From Burkholderia sp. BCC0322 (GTDB lineage: Bacteria; Pseudomonadota; Gammaproteobacteria; Burkholderiales; Burkholderiaceae): 64,000 nucleotides of DNA. Position 1 is the first letter of the stretch. Each line of letters opens with the position of its first letter. The notes under the pieces were generated by a model. That model was not told where the DNA came from. It was given only the letters and a program-made list of their open reading frames with translations, and did not search any database. The stretch spans positions 110,884 through 174,883 of the forward strand of contig NZ_CADFDU010000015.1 of the NCBI RefSeq assembly GCF_902833045.1, written 5' to 3'. Shown one piece after another: positions 25,825 through 39,237 of this stretch. Both the position numbers and the translations under genes were made by a program.

Positions 25825-27102
25825 ATGCATTTCCCTCCTCCCGGGGCGCCGCTGCACGCGCAGCCACCGCCCGCTCACTCCGATGCGTCGTCCGTCACCG
25901 CACCGCGCACGCTCGACGCGGCCCAGCTCGACGATGCGCCGGCCGTGCGGTTGCTGACGGATACCCTTCACGCGGCTCGCGTGCGCGACGCATCCGACAT
26001 CCACGTCGAACCATTCGAAGCCGGCTGGCGCATCCGCCTTCGCATCGACGGCGTGCTGCACGAACATGCGCGGCCGCCCCTTCATCTGCGCGACGCGCTC
26101 GTCACACGGATCAAGGTGCTCGCGCGCATGGACATCGCCGAGCGGCGGCTCCCGCAGGACGGCAGGCTGCGCATCGTGATCGACGGCGGTACGCGCGGCG
26201 ACTACCGGGTCAGCTCGCTGCCCACGTTGTTCGGTGAAAAGCTCGTGCTGCGGCGCCTGGAGACACTGCCACCCGACCTCACGCTCGCCCGCCTCGGCTT
26301 CGACGCGCAGCAGGCGGCCGCGATGGAGGCCGCGATACGCGCACCGCACGGCCTTGTGCTCGTCACGGGTCCGACCGGCAGCGGCAAGACGCTGTCGCTC
26401 TACTGCGCGCTGCAGATGCTCGATCGCGACGCGCACAACGTCTGCACGGTCGAGGATCCCGCCGAGATTCAGCTCGACGGCATCAGCCAGGTCGGTGTCG
26501 CCGAAAAGGCGGGGCTCACGTTCGCGACAGCACTGCGCGCGTTGCTGCGGCAGGATCCGGACATCATCATGGTCGGCGAGATTCGCGATGCGGAGACGGC
26601 CGACGTCGCGATCAAGGCCGCGCAGACCGGCCATCTCGTGCTGTCGACACTGCACACGAACGATGCGCCGGCCGCCGTCGCGCGACTGCTCGACATCGGC
26701 GTCGCACCGTACAACCTCGCGGCCGCGCTGCACCTGGTCACCGCGCAACGCCTCGTCCGGCGGCTGTGCACCGCCTGCCGCGTGCACTCGGACGCACCGG
26801 TGCCCGTCCTGCGCGAAGCCGGCTGCGACCCGGCTGCCCTCGCAGCCGGATGGCGGCCGTTCGTCGCGCGCGGCTGTCCGGCCTGTCACGGCATCGGCTA
26901 TCGCGGCCGTGTCGGCCTGCATCAGACCATGCCGGTATCCCCCGGGCTGGCAGAGCGCATCGTCGCACGGGCGAGTGTCGGCGAACTCGCGCAATGCGTG
27001 GCGGCCGAAGGCGTGCGCAATCTGCGCGACGCGGCGCTCGCGCGCGTCCACGACGGCACGACGAGCATCGCGGAAGCCCTCGCCGCGACACCTGCAACGT
27101 GA
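25825..27102 (+). CDS. GspE/PilB-family secretion ATPase, short form
   Basis: Hexameric ATPase that should power pilus or pseudopilus assembly. Visible in order: the N2-type domain (DIHVEPFEAGWRIRLRIDG, residue about 58), Walker A GPTGSGKT near 180, Asp box and Walker B IIMVGEIRDAET near 250, a His box (LVLSTLHTNDA), and a tetracysteine zinc site (LCTAC ... CPAC). It has 425 residues against about 490-570 for GspE/PilB. The N-terminal MshEN-type domain is missing, and the upstream gene ends only 83 bases away, so it is not a start-site error. It is followed by pilC-like and pilD-like genes. Confidence 0.9.
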   Translation: MHFPPPGAPLHAQPPPAHSDASSVTAPRTLDAAQLDDAPAVRLLTDTLHAARVRDASDIHVEPFEAGWRIRLRIDGVLHEHARPPLHLRDALVTRIKVLARMDIAERRLPQDGRLRIVIDGGTRGDYRVSSLPTLFGEKLVLRRLETLPPDLTLARLGFDAQQAAAMEAAIRAPHGLVLVTGPTGSGKTLSLYCALQMLDRDAHNVCTVEDPAEIQLDGISQVGVAEKAGLTFATALRALLRQDPDIIMVGEIRDAETADVAIKAAQTGHLVLSTLHTNDAPAAVARLLDIGVAPYNLAAALHLVTAQRLVRRLCTACRVHSDAPVPVLREAGCDPAALAAGWRPFVARGCPACHGIGYRGRVGLHQTMPVSPGLAERIVARASVGELAQCVAAEGVRNLRDAALARVHDGTTSIAEALAATPAT

Positions 27103-27104
27103 GC

Positions 27105-28310
27105 ATGCGCCCGCCGCCGCGTGAAACCCGCTTCGCGTGGCGCGGCCGCCGTCGCGACGGCACGTCGCGCCGCGGCACCGTCGTCGCATTCGACGCGGCG
27201 AGCGCACGTGCCGCGCTCGCACGCGACGGCATCGCCGTGCTGTCGCTCGACGTCCGCGGGCCGGCCCGGCCGCCAACGGCCAGCGCGCGGGATGTCACGC
27301 GCTTCACGCGCCAGCTCGCAAGCCTGCTGCAGGCCGGGTTGCCGCTCGCGCCGTCGCTCGAGATGCTCGCGCGCACGCGGCCACGCGACGGCCTGCCGCG
27401 CATCGCCGCGGGTCTCGCCCGCGAGATCGTCGGCGGCCGGCGCTTCGCCGATGCACTCGCACGCTATCCCTCCCAGTTCGGCACGCTGTATCGCCAGCTG
27501 ATCGAGGTCGGCGAAGCGTCCGGCTCGCTCGGCATCGTGCTGACCCGGGTCGCGGAGCACCGCGAGCGCACCGATGCGCAGTGGCGCAAGGTGCGGGCCG
27601 CGCTGGCCTACCCGGCGGCCGTCATCCTGTTCGGGCTCGCGATCTCGGCCGCGTTGATGGTGTGGGTGGTACCGACGTTCCGCCAGATCTTCGACGGTTT
27701 TGGCGCCGCACTGCCGGCACCGACCCGCGCGCTGCTCGCGCTGTCCTCCGCGCTGTCGGCGTGGGGCGGGGTGCTCGCTGCCGGTGCGGCCGCAGCCGGG
27801 CTGGCAGCACATCACGCGTTGCGGCGGTCTGCGCCGCTGCGCCACGCTGTCGCGCGGCACCTGCTGCACGTGCCGCTCGCGGGTGGTGCGCTCAGCCGGT
27901 ACGCAGCCGCACGCTGGTGCCGCTCGCTTGCGACGCTGCTCGGCGCCGGCGTGCCGCTCGCCGACGCCTTTGCCACGCTCGAGCGCACCACCGGCCATCC
28001 GGTGTTCGAGCACGCCACCGCGCACATCGCAGCCCGCGTGCTGCGCGGCGCACGCCTCGCGGACGCGATGCAGTCGGCCGGCTGCTTTCCGGACGACGTC
28101 GTGCAGCCGATCGCCGTCGCCGAGGAAACCGGTGCGCTCGACACGATGCTCGCCGACATCGCCGCGTTGTGCGAACGCCAGCTCGACGCACGTTTCGATG
28201 CACTCGCCGCGCTCGGCGAACCGCTGATCGTGATCGTACTCGGCGCACTCGTCGGTGGTCTCGTGATCGCGATGTACCTGCCCATCCTTCAGCTCGGCAA
28301 CGTGGTGTAG
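27105..28310 (+). CDS. Type II secretion/type IV pilus inner-membrane platform protein (PilC/GspF family)
   Basis: 401 residues. It carries two copies of the T2SSF domain (about 65-190 and 265-390) with hydrophobic segments near 165-190, 215-240 and at the C-terminus (LIVIVLGALVGGLVIAMYLPI). The N-terminus FAWRGRRRDGTSRRGTV resembles PilC/GspF. The gene starts two bases after the pilB-like stop; a GTG six bases earlier overlaps that stop (GTGA) and is an equal start candidate. It forms one operon with the ATPase and peptidase. No pilin gene lies nearby. Confidence 0.9.
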   Translation: MRPPPRETRFAWRGRRRDGTSRRGTVVAFDAASARAALARDGIAVLSLDVRGPARPPTASARDVTRFTRQLASLLQAGLPLAPSLEMLARTRPRDGLPRIAAGLAREIVGGRRFADALARYPSQFGTLYRQLIEVGEASGSLGIVLTRVAEHRERTDAQWRKVRAALAYPAAVILFGLAISAALMVWVVPTFRQIFDGFGAALPAPTRALLALSSALSAWGGVLAAGAAAAGLAAHHALRRSAPLRHAVARHLLHVPLAGGALSRYAAARWCRSLATLLGAGVPLADAFATLERTTGHPVFEHATAHIAARVLRGARLADAMQSAGCFPDDVVQPIAVAEETGALDTMLADIAALCERQLDARFDALAALGEPLIVIVLGALVGGLVIAMYLPILQLGNVV

Positions 28311-28355
28311 CATCGCAACCGATTCCGTCGCCTTCCAGTCCGAACCTTGAGCCTC

Positions 28356-29267
28356 ATGACGCCAGCGCCCCTGTACGCCGTTACCGATTCGCCCGAGAGC
28401 ACGCTGCTCGCGCTGGCGATGCTGCCGCCCGCGCTGCAGTATGCGTTCGCGGTCGCCATCGGCCTTTGCATCGGCAGCTTCCTGAACGTGGTCGTGCACC
28501 GGCTGCCCGTGATGATGCAGCGCGCGTGGCAGGCCGAGATCGATGAGGCGACCGGCAACGCGAGCGCCCCGCCCGACGACGGCTACCCGCCGCGCTACGA
28601 TCTGTGGCGCCCGCGCAGCGCCTGCCCGCATTGCGGCCACGTGCTGCGCGCATGGGAAAACATCCCGCTCGCCAGCTATCTGATGCTGCGCGGGCGCTGC
28701 CGGCGCTGCGGCCACGCGATCGGCATCCGCTATCCGCTCGTCGAGCTCGCGTGCGCGCTACTCGCCGCCGGCTCGCTCGCGGCATTCGGCCCGACCGTCG
28801 CCGCGCTTGCCGCGTTTGCACTGTGCGCCGCGCTGCTCGCGATGAGCGCAATCGATATCCGGACGGGCTACCTGCCCGACTCGATGACGCTGCCGCTCCT
28901 CTGGGCCGGGCTCGTGCTGAACCTCGGCGGAACATTCACGTCGCTGCGCTCGGCCGTGATCGGGGCCATGGCCGGCTACCTGTTCCTGTGGTCGATCTAC
29001 TGGCTGTTCAAATGGCTGCGGGGCATCGAGGGCATCGGTTTCGGCGACCTGAAGCTGCTCGCCGCGCTCGGCGCATGGATGGGCTGGGCCGCATTGCCGC
29101 AGGTCGTGCTGTTCGCTGCGGTAACGGGCGCGATCGTCGGGCTCATTGCGACCTGGCGCGGCCGCATGCGCTTCGAGGAGCCGATTCCGTTCGGCCCGTT
29201 CCTCGCGGCAGGCGGCGTCGCGACGTTGTTTTTCGGCACCCCTTTCTATTCGGCGCTCGGAGGCTGA
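28356..29267 (+). CDS. pilD: Prepilin peptidase / N-methyltransferase (PilD/GspO)
   Basis: Membrane aspartic protease that cleaves and N-methylates type IV prepilins and pseudopilins. 303 residues. The N-terminal zinc tetracysteine (CPHCG ... CRRCG, about 90-120) is followed by multiple membrane segments with the catalytic aspartates in [11 protein letters not shown] and [12 protein letters not shown]. The ATG at 28356 is used; a TTG at 28347 is an alternative. It is 45 bases after the pilC-like gene. Confidence 0.95.
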   Translation: MTPAPLYAVTDSPESTLLALAMLPPALQYAFAVAIGLCIGSFLNVVVHRLPVMMQRAWQAEIDEATGNASAPPDDGYPPRYDLWRPRSACPHCGHVLRAWENIPLASYLMLRGRCRRCGHAIGIRYPLVELACALLAAGSLAAFGPTVAALAAFALCAALLAMSAIDIRTGYLPDSMTLPLLWAGLVLNLGGTFTSLRSAVIGAMAGYLFLWSIYWLFKWLRGIEGIGFGDLKLLAALGAWMGWAALPQVVLFAAVTGAIVGLIATWRGRMRFEEPIPFGPFLAAGGVATLFFGTPFYSALGG

Positions 29268-29268
29268 C

Positions 29269-29877
29269 ATGTTCGCCATTGGACTTACCGGCGGCATCGG
29301 CAGCGGCAAGACGACCGTCGCCGATCTGTTCGGCGCCCGCGGCGCGTCGCTGGTCGATACCGATCTGATCGCCCATCGCATCACCGCACCGGGCGGTCTC
29401 GCGATGCCCGCGATCGAGCAGGCATTCGGCCGCGGCTTCGTTGCAGCCGACGGCTCGCTCGACCGCGCGAAGATGCGCGCACTGATTTTCAGCGACGACG
29501 CCGCGCGCCGGCGGCTTGAAGCGATCACGCACCCGCTGATCCGCGCAGAGACCGATCGCGAAGCGCGCGAAGCGCAAGGCCCGTATGTGATGTTCGTCGT
29601 GCCGCTGCTGGTCGAGTCAGGCAACTGGAAGGCGCGCAGCGATCGCGTGCTCGTCGTCGATTGCACGGTCGAAACGCAGATTGCGCGCGTGATGCGGCGC
29701 AACGGCTTCACGCGCGAGCAGGTCGAAGCGATCATCGCGAAACAGGCGACGCGCGAAGCCCGTCTCGCGGCGGCCGACGACGTGATCGTCAACGACGCGA
29801 CGACACCCGATGCACTCGCCGCACAGGTCGATGCACTGCACCAACGCTATCTCGGGTTCGCGGCCGCTGCGCACTGA
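29269..29877 (+). CDS. coaE: Dephospho-CoA kinase
   Basis: Last step of CoA synthesis, ATP-dependent phosphorylation of dephospho-CoA. 202 residues. P-loop [12 protein letters not shown] at residue 5, DTDLIAHRI and the lid region [12 protein letters not shown] follow the family order. The ATG overlaps the end of pilD closely (one base between stop and start). The pilD-coaE-zapD-yacG order is typical of proteobacteria. Confidence 0.97.
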   Translation: MFAIGLTGGIGSGKTTVADLFGARGASLVDTDLIAHRITAPGGLAMPAIEQAFGRGFVAADGSLDRAKMRALIFSDDAARRRLEAITHPLIRAETDREAREAQGPYVMFVVPLLVESGNWKARSDRVLVVDCTVETQIARVMRRNGFTREQVEAIIAKQATREARLAAADDVIVNDATTPDALAAQVDALHQRYLGFAAAAH

Positions 29878-29941
29878 GACTGAGCATCGCGCGCGATCGT
29901 GATGGTGTACGAAATTGGCGCGTTGCTAGGGTAGAGAGTGA

Positions 29942-30748
<807 letters not shown>

Positions 30749-30773
30749 CGGCCGCGGGCCGGATCGCTTTCGT

Positions 30774-30974
30774 ATGACTACCGTTGTGAAATGCCCGTCG
30801 TGCGGCGCCGAAGTGCGCTGGACCCCCGCAAATCAGTTCCGCCCGTTCTGCTCGGCCCGCTGCAAGCAGCTCGACCTCGGCGCATGGGCCGCGGAAAAGT
30901 ACCGGATCGGCGGATCCTCCGACGAGGGCCCCTCGTCGGAGGAAGACGGCGCGGACAACCGTCGAGACAGCTGA
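30774..30974 (+). CDS. yacG: DNA gyrase inhibitor YacG (small zinc-ribbon protein)
   Basis: 66 residues. Zinc ligands CPSC and FCSARC (CxxC, CxxxC). [15 protein letters not shown] closes the conserved core, and an acidic tail follows. YacG binds GyrB and blocks DNA binding in E. coli. Convergent with the mutT-type gene. Confidence 0.95.
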   Translation: MTTVVKCPSCGAEVRWTPANQFRPFCSARCKQLDLGAWAAEKYRIGGSSDEGPSSEEDGADNRRDS

Positions 30975-31035
30975 GCGGCGCGCGGCACCGCCCGCCAGTG
31001 ATATGGCCCGCCTTCCCCGGCAGGCCATCGTGGCG

Positions 31036-31494
31036 TCAGTTCGACGCGGCTTCCTTCTCGAGCAGTTCGAGCACCGGCAGCGCGGCCGGCAGCAGCGGCG
31101 CGACGTCGACCGGCAGTTGCTGCCACACGAACGCCTGCCCTTCCTTGCTGTGCGGCTCGCCCGTCCAGCCCGTCACCTTGCAGAAGTACAGCCGCACGTA
31201 AGCATGCGGATAATCGTGCTCGAGCGTGTGCCAGCGATGGCTGGCCGTGACTTCGATGCCGAGTTCCTCGTGCAGTTCGCGTGCAAGCGCGTCCTCGACG
31301 CTTTCGCCGGCCTCCAGCTTGCCGCCCGGAAACTCCCAGTAGCCTTCATACGGCTTGCCTTGCAGCCGCTGCGCGAGCAGGTAGCGGCAGCGGCCGACCG
31401 GGCCGTCCGGCTGCACCATCACGCCGACCGCGACCTCCGTCACCTTGCGGCCATCGGGCGCGCGCACCGCGCCTTGTGCGAGATCCGCGCTCAT
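31036..31494 (-). CDS. mutT: Nudix hydrolase, MutT-type (8-oxo-dGTP diphosphatase-like)
   Basis: 152 residues. The Nudix box GGKLEAGESVEDALARELHE, followed by ELGI, lies around residue 56-78. The preceding EGYWEFPGG matches MutT. The family cleans 8-oxo-dGTP from the nucleotide pool; substrate here is inferred. Its start overlaps the end of the DUF815 gene by four bases (31491-31494), so translation is coupled. Confidence 0.85.
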   Translation of the reverse strand: MSADLAQGAVRAPDGRKVTEVAVGVMVQPDGPVGRCRYLLAQRLQGKPYEGYWEFPGGKLEAGESVEDALARELHEELGIEVTASHRWHTLEHDYPHAYVRLYFCKVTGWTGEPHSKEGQAFVWQQLPVDVAPLLPAALPVLELLEKEAASN

Positions 31495-32360
31495 GCCTGC
31501 TCCTTGCGGCCCGACCAGTCACGCGCAAACTGCCACGCGACGCGCCCCGACCGCGAGCCGCGCTCGAGCGCCCACACGAGCGCGTCGCCGCGTGCGGATT
31601 CGATCTCCGCATCCGGGCAACCGAAATGACGCAGCCAGTGCCCGACGATGTCGAGGTAGTCATCCTGCTTGAACGGATAGAAGCTGACCCACAGGCCGAA
31701 GCGCTCCGACAACGAGATCTTTTCCTCGACGACCTCGCCGGGGTGAATCTCGCCATCCGGGAGATGCTTGTAGGTCTCGTTGTCGCTCATGTACTCGGGC
31801 AGCAGATGGCGGCGGTTCGACGTCGCGTAGATCAGCACGTTGTCCGACTGCGCGGCGATCGAGCCGTCAAGCGCGACCTTCAGCGCCTTGTAGCCCGACT
31901 CGCCTTCCTCGAACGACAGGTCGTCGCAGAACACGATGAAACGCTCGGGACGCTGCGAGATCAGGTCGACAATGTCGCCGAGATCGTGCAGGTCGTCCTT
32001 GTCGACTTCGATCAGGCGCAGGCCGTCCTTCGCATACGCGTTCAGGCACGCCTTGATCAGCGACGACTTGCCGGTACCGCGCGCGCCGGTCAGCAGCACG
32101 TTGTTGGCCGGCTTCTGCTGCACGAACTGCCGCGTGTTCTGTTCGATCAGTCCTTTCTGGCGATCGATGTTGTGCAGATCGTCGAGCGTGATCGACGAAA
32201 CGGCCGGCACCGGCTGCAGATAGCCGCGCCCCTGGCGCGTGCGCCAGCGGAACGCGTGGGCGGCATTCCAGTCGACCGCTGCCGGCGCGGGCGGCAGCAT
32301 CCCCTCGAGACGGCCGAGCAGCGCTTCGGCGCGCGTCAGAAACTGTTCAAGCTTGTCCAT
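31491..32360 (-). CDS. DUF815 AAA-type ATP-binding protein
   Basis: 289 residues. Walker A GARGTGKSSLIKA near residue 90. A Walker B-like FIVFCDDLSFEEG lies near 140, and the sensor-like YATSNRRHLLPEYM near 175 is diagnostic of DUF815. Unknown function; the family is widespread in proteobacteria. It starts 19 bases after argJ and overlaps the mutT-type gene, so the three are an operon. Confidence 0.9.
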   Translation of the reverse strand: MDKLEQFLTRAEALLGRLEGMLPPAPAAVDWNAAHAFRWRTRQGRGYLQPVPAVSSITLDDLHNIDRQKGLIEQNTRQFVQQKPANNVLLTGARGTGKSSLIKACLNAYAKDGLRLIEVDKDDLHDLGDIVDLISQRPERFIVFCDDLSFEEGESGYKALKVALDGSIAAQSDNVLIYATSNRRHLLPEYMSDNETYKHLPDGEIHPGEVVEEKISLSERFGLWVSFYPFKQDDYLDIVGHWLRHFGCPDAEIESARGDALVWALERGSRSGRVAWQFARDWSGRKEQA

Positions 32361-32379
32361 GTCGTTCGGGCACTCCCGA

Positions 32380-33621
32380 TCAGGAGCGGTAATCCGCGTT
32401 GATGCTCACGTAGTCGTGCGACAGGTCGCACGTCCAGATGGTGGCCTGCGCGTCGCCACGGCCGAGCAGCACGCGGATCGTGATTTCGCTCTGCTTCATC
32501 ACGCGCTGGCCGTCCTCTTCCTGGTAGGCCGGGTTGCGGCCGCCCGCCTGCGCGACGAGCACGTCGTCGAGATAGAGGTCGATCTTGTCGACGTCGAGAT
32601 CCGCGACGCCCGCATAGCCGATCGCCGCGAGAATCCGGCCAAGGTTGGGGTCGGATGCGTAGAAGGCCGTCTTCACGAGCGGCGAATGGCCGATTGCGTA
32701 AGCAATCTGGCGGCATTCCGCGACACTCTTGCCGCCTTCGACCTGTACCGTCATGAATTTCGTCGCGCCTTCGCCATCGCGCACGATCAGTTGCGACAGC
32801 ACCTGCGCGACTTCCGTCACCGCATCGCGCAGCGCCGCATAGGCCGGCGAATCGGTCGACGTGATCGCCGGCAGCGTGCTCTTGCCCGACGCGATCAGGA
32901 TGAACGAGTCGTTCGTCGACGTGTCGCCGTCGATCGTGATGCAGTTGAACGAGCGGTCGGCCACCTCCTTCACGAGCGTGTCGAGCACCGGCTGCGCGAC
33001 GTTCGCGTCGAATGCGAGGAAACCGAGCATCGTCGCCATGTTCGGCTTGATCATGCCCGCACCCTTGCTGATGCCCGTCAGCGTGACCGTGTGGCCGTCG
33101 ATCGTCACCTGGCGCGACGTGGCCTTCGGCAGCGTGTCCGTCGTCATGATCGCCTGCGCGGCGTCAAACCAGTTCGCGGCCTTGCGGTTCGCGAGCGCAG
33201 CCGGCAGCCCGGCCTTCAGGCGATCGATCGGCAGCGGCTCGAGGATCACACCGGTCGAGAACGGCAGCACCTGCGCCGGCTCGATGCCCGCGAGACGCGC
33301 GAGTTCCGTGCAGGTTGCGCGCGCGTTCACGAGGCCTGGCTCGCCGGTGCCCGCGTTCGCATTGCCCGTATTCACCACGAGCGCGCGAATGCCCGCGCCG
33401 CCTGCACGCACCTTCGCCAGGTGCTCGCGGCAGACGGTGACCGGCGCAGCGCAAAAGCGGTTTTCGGTGAACACGCCCGCGACCGTCGCGCCTTCGTCGA
33501 CGGAGATGACCAGCACGTCCTTGCGATTCGGCTTGCGGATGTTCGCTTCCGCCCAGCCGAGCGTGACGCCGGCGACGGGATGCAGTTGGGCGGGATCGAT
33601 CGACGGAAAATTGACAGCCAT
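32380..33621 (-). CDS. argJ: Bifunctional ornithine acetyltransferase / N-acetylglutamate synthase
   Basis: Transfers acetyl from N-acetylornithine to glutamate in arginine synthesis, and may also use acetyl-CoA. 413 residues. The self-cleavage site is visible as [16 protein letters not shown], where the Thr after Ala becomes the nucleophile of the beta chain. The ATG at 33621 gives [10 protein letters not shown]; the frame is open 28 more codons upstream but with no ribosome site. 144 bases separate it from secA upstream. Confidence 0.97.
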   Translation of the reverse strand: MAVNFPSIDPAQLHPVAGVTLGWAEANIRKPNRKDVLVISVDEGATVAGVFTENRFCAAPVTVCREHLAKVRAGGAGIRALVVNTGNANAGTGEPGLVNARATCTELARLAGIEPAQVLPFSTGVILEPLPIDRLKAGLPAALANRKAANWFDAAQAIMTTDTLPKATSRQVTIDGHTVTLTGISKGAGMIKPNMATMLGFLAFDANVAQPVLDTLVKEVADRSFNCITIDGDTSTNDSFILIASGKSTLPAITSTDSPAYAALRDAVTEVAQVLSQLIVRDGEGATKFMTVQVEGGKSVAECRQIAYAIGHSPLVKTAFYASDPNLGRILAAIGYAGVADLDVDKIDLYLDDVLVAQAGGRNPAYQEEDGQRVMKQSEITIRVLLGRGDAQATIWTCDLSHDYVSINADYRS

Positions 33622-33765
33622 GGGGCACACCTGCCGGATGGAAAATGCCGGCATACGCCGGCATCGATTGGAAGAACCGGCGGCCGCACGCGCGGGCCGC
33701 CGCAACTCACATCACTCACTCGAAGCTGCGAACGAAGCGGCACGCGTGACGCGCGCCGCCGTCGA

Positions 33766-36564
<2,799 letters not shown>

Positions 36565-36820
36565 CGGATCGGATCCTGCGTCGCAGCACCGGCGCCCGGC
36601 GCGTATTGCGCGCCCCGACGCCCGAGCCTCGGCGGCTTAGCGAATTAGTGGACTCAAACGTCGAATTTTAGCACGCGGGGACGCGTGCGCCCGTGTCTCG
36701 GCCGGACGGACACTGTGCGCCAGCGGCCGGGGCCACGGGGCGAAAGCCGCCCGTGCCCGGGCCCGCGCGGGTACAATCGGCGTCAACGTCCGCGCGCGTG
36801 CGCGCCCGAAGAATGCCTCG

Positions 36821-37297
36821 ATGAACCGATTTTCCAAGCGTTTCGGCCCGTCCGCCGCATATCGCCCGCAACCCGTATCCGAAGTGCTCGGCCGCACCGA
36901 CGCATTCGCGGCGCTGCGCGCCGGCGTCGAGCAAATCGCGTCGCTGCAGCGCGATCTTGCCGCGCTCCTGCCCGACTACCTGGCGAACCACGTCGAGCCC
37001 GGCTTCGTGAAGGACGGGACCCTGACCCTCTTTGCTGCGCACAACGCACTGGCTGCGCGGCTGCGGCAGGTCGAGCCGCGGCTGCTCGGCGATCTGCAAA
37101 AGCGCGGCTGGCCGGTCTCGACGCTGCGCGTGCGCGTGCGCCCGAAGGATGCGCCGGAGCCGCCGCACGTGAAGCAGGCGCGGATGACGTCGGTCGGCGC
37201 GTCGGCGTTGCGCGACCTGGCCGACCATCTCGAACCGTCACCGCTTCAGGCCGCGCTCGCGCGGATGGCGGCCCGGCACGGTGCGAAGCCGCGCTAG
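36821..37297 (+). CDS. dciA: DciA-family (DUF721) protein
   Basis: 158 residues. The central DUF721 part (LPDYLANHVEPGFVKDGTLT, LTLFAAHNALAARLRQ) has the KH-like fold of DciA. DciA loads the replicative helicase DnaB in bacteria without DnaC. A TACAAT -10-like element lies at 36772-36777. It is divergent from secA and convergent with lpxC. Confidence 0.85.
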   Translation: MNRFSKRFGPSAAYRPQPVSEVLGRTDAFAALRAGVEQIASLQRDLAALLPDYLANHVEPGFVKDGTLTLFAAHNALAARLRQVEPRLLGDLQKRGWPVSTLRVRVRPKDAPEPPHVKQARMTSVGASALRDLADHLEPSPLQAALARMAARHGAKPR

Positions 37298-37331
37298 CGG
37301 CATGTGCCAGCCGCCGCGCAAGGTGCCCGAC

Positions 37332-37367
37332 CAATAAAAAAGCAGCCCGAAGGCTGCTTTTTTATTG
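37332..37367. terminator. Bidirectional terminator shared by dciA and lpxC
   Basis: A perfect 16-bp stem CAATAAAAAAGCAGCC / GGCTGCTTTTTTATTG with loop CGAA. The A run serves lpxC and the T run serves dciA. Confidence 0.93.
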
Positions 37368-37384
37368 TTTGCGCGGAACGCAGG

Positions 37385-38302
37385 TCAGGCGAAGGCCGTC
37401 TGCATGTCGAACGCGAAACCCTTCGGCGCGGCTTGCGGATCATCGAACGTGACGATCTCGTACGCATCTTCGTTCGCGAGCAGTTCGCGCAGCAGCGCGT
37501 TGTTCAGCCCGTGGCCCGACTTGTACGCCGTGTACGACGCCAGCAGCGGATGGCCGATCACGTACAGGTCGCCGATCGCGTCGAGCATCTTGTGCTTCAC
37601 GAACTCGTCGTCGTAGCGCAGCCCGTCGTTGTTCAGAATGCGGTACTCGTCGAGCACGATTGCGTTTTCCATGCTGCCGCCCCGGGCGAGACCCATCTCG
37701 CGCAGCATCTCGGCCTCGTGTGCGAAGCCGAACGTACGTGCACGCGCGATCTCACGCACATACGACGTATTCGCGAAATCGACCTCGAGTTCCTGGCCGG
37801 TCTTGTCGACGGCCGGGTGACGGAAATCGATCGAGAATTTCAGCTTGAAGCCGAAGTACGGGTCGAGGCGCGCGAACTTGTCGCCGTCGCGGATTTCGAC
37901 CGTCTTCTTCACCTTGACGAAGCGCTTCGGCGCGTTCTGCTCCTCGATCCCGGCGGACTGGATCAGGAACACGAAGGTCGCCGCGCTGCCGTCCATGATC
38001 GGGATTTCCTCGGCTGTCACGTCGACATAGAGGTTGTCGATGCCGAGGCCGGCACACGCCGACATCAGGTGCTCGACGGTCGACACGCGCACGCCATCCT
38101 TCTGCAGCACCGACGCGAGCCGCGTATCGCCGATCGACGTCGCCGCCGCGGGAATGTCGACGGGCGTGGGAAGGTCGACACGCGAGAAGACGATGCCCGT
38201 GCCCGGCGCGGCAGGACGGAGCGTCAACTCGATCTTGCGGCCCGAGTGGACACCGATACCCACGGTCTTCACGATGGACTTGATGGTGCGCTGCTTCAAC
38301 AT
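37385..38302 (-). CDS. lpxC: UDP-3-O-acyl-N-acetylglucosamine deacetylase
   Basis: Committed step of lipid A synthesis (zinc metalloenzyme). 305 residues. Zinc ligands sit in [17 protein letters not shown] and in [16 protein letters not shown] (His and Asp). The catalytic His is in [11 protein letters not shown]. The ATG at 38302 gives [10 protein letters not shown]. The preceding 240 bases hold a TATAAT (complement of 38358-38363) with a weak -35. Confidence 0.98.
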   Translation of the reverse strand: MLKQRTIKSIVKTVGIGVHSGRKIELTLRPAAPGTGIVFSRVDLPTPVDIPAAATSIGDTRLASVLQKDGVRVSTVEHLMSACAGLGIDNLYVDVTAEEIPIMDGSAATFVFLIQSAGIEEQNAPKRFVKVKKTVEIRDGDKFARLDPYFGFKLKFSIDFRHPAVDKTGQELEVDFANTSYVREIARARTFGFAHEAEMLREMGLARGGSMENAIVLDEYRILNNDGLRYDDEFVKHKMLDAIGDLYVIGHPLLASYTAYKSGHGLNNALLRELLANEDAYEIVTFDDPQAAPKGFAFDMQTAFA

Positions 38303-38542
38303 GATGTTCTTCGTCGTGATTGAAGATATCAATCAGGAGTTATATTCGATAGGGCAGATTATAGCGTAATTCCCTATTCAGCGTCGTTTGAAACTGCGTA
38401 TCAATCTGTTTCGCCTGTTTACCCGCGCCGATACGGGACGGGCCGATGCCCGGAACGGAGGCGTATCCGGTCATCAGCCCGTGTTACAACTGCCCTGAGG
38501 CCGGTGAGCAGCGTTGCCGGAAGGCAACGGCGCACCGCACGG

Positions 38543-39049
38543 TCAGGGCGTCAACGTCGCGAGAACACTCGCCGCATCGCTCACTTCGAATTTGCCCGGC
38601 GCCTCGACGGCCAGCGTCTTGACCACACCGCCGTCAATCACCATCGCGTAGCGCAGGGAACGAATTCCCATGCCACGCGCGGACAAATCCTGCGTCAGCC
38701 CCAGCGCATGAGTGAAAGCCGCGCTACCGTCCGCCATCATGCGCACCTTGCCCGCGGTGTGCAGATCACGTCCCCATGCGCCCATCACGAATGCGTCGTT
38801 GACGGACACGCACCAGATCTCGTCGATTCCCGCCGCGCGCAATTGCTCGGCGTGTTCGATGTAGCCCGGCACATGCTGCGCCGAGCAGGTCGGCGTGAAA
38901 GCGCCCGGCAATCCGAAGATCACCACCCGCTTTCCCGCAACCTGGTCGCGCACGCTGCAGGCGTTCGGCCCCAGCGTGCACCCTTCGCGCGCGTCGTCGA
39001 TGTACTCGAACAGTTGCGCGTCGGGCAGCGCGTCGCCCACTTGAATCAT
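38543..39049 (-). CDS. Peroxiredoxin, Prx5/AhpE-type
   Basis: 168 residues. The thiol motif PGAFTPTCSAQHVPGY (Cys near residue 49) is that of the Prx5 (PMP20-like) family. It reduces peroxides with a thiol donor such as glutaredoxin. The ATG at 39049 gives MIQVGDALPD; the frame stays open for 47 more codons without support. It lies between ftsZ and lpxC, a position common to betaproteobacteria, but has no obvious link to cell division. Confidence 0.92.
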   Translation of the reverse strand: MIQVGDALPDAQLFEYIDDAREGCTLGPNACSVRDQVAGKRVVIFGLPGAFTPTCSAQHVPGYIEHAEQLRAAGIDEIWCVSVNDAFVMGAWGRDLHTAGKVRMMADGSAAFTHALGLTQDLSARGMGIRSLRYAMVIDGGVVKTLAVEAPGKFEVSDAASVLATLTP

Positions 39050-39237
39050 GGCTGGTCCCTCATAGCGATACGGTTTTTCAGCGTGTTGCGGACAGCATGG
39101 CCCATCCCGCCCCGCTTGTGCGGAGAGGGCACGTTTCCCGGCCCGGCGTCGCAGCCGACGCGGCCTGTCATGGTCCGTAGCATCCGTCACGCCGGCGATA
39201 CCGCGGCAGATTCGCCGCGGCTTCGCCTGTGTTTGCG

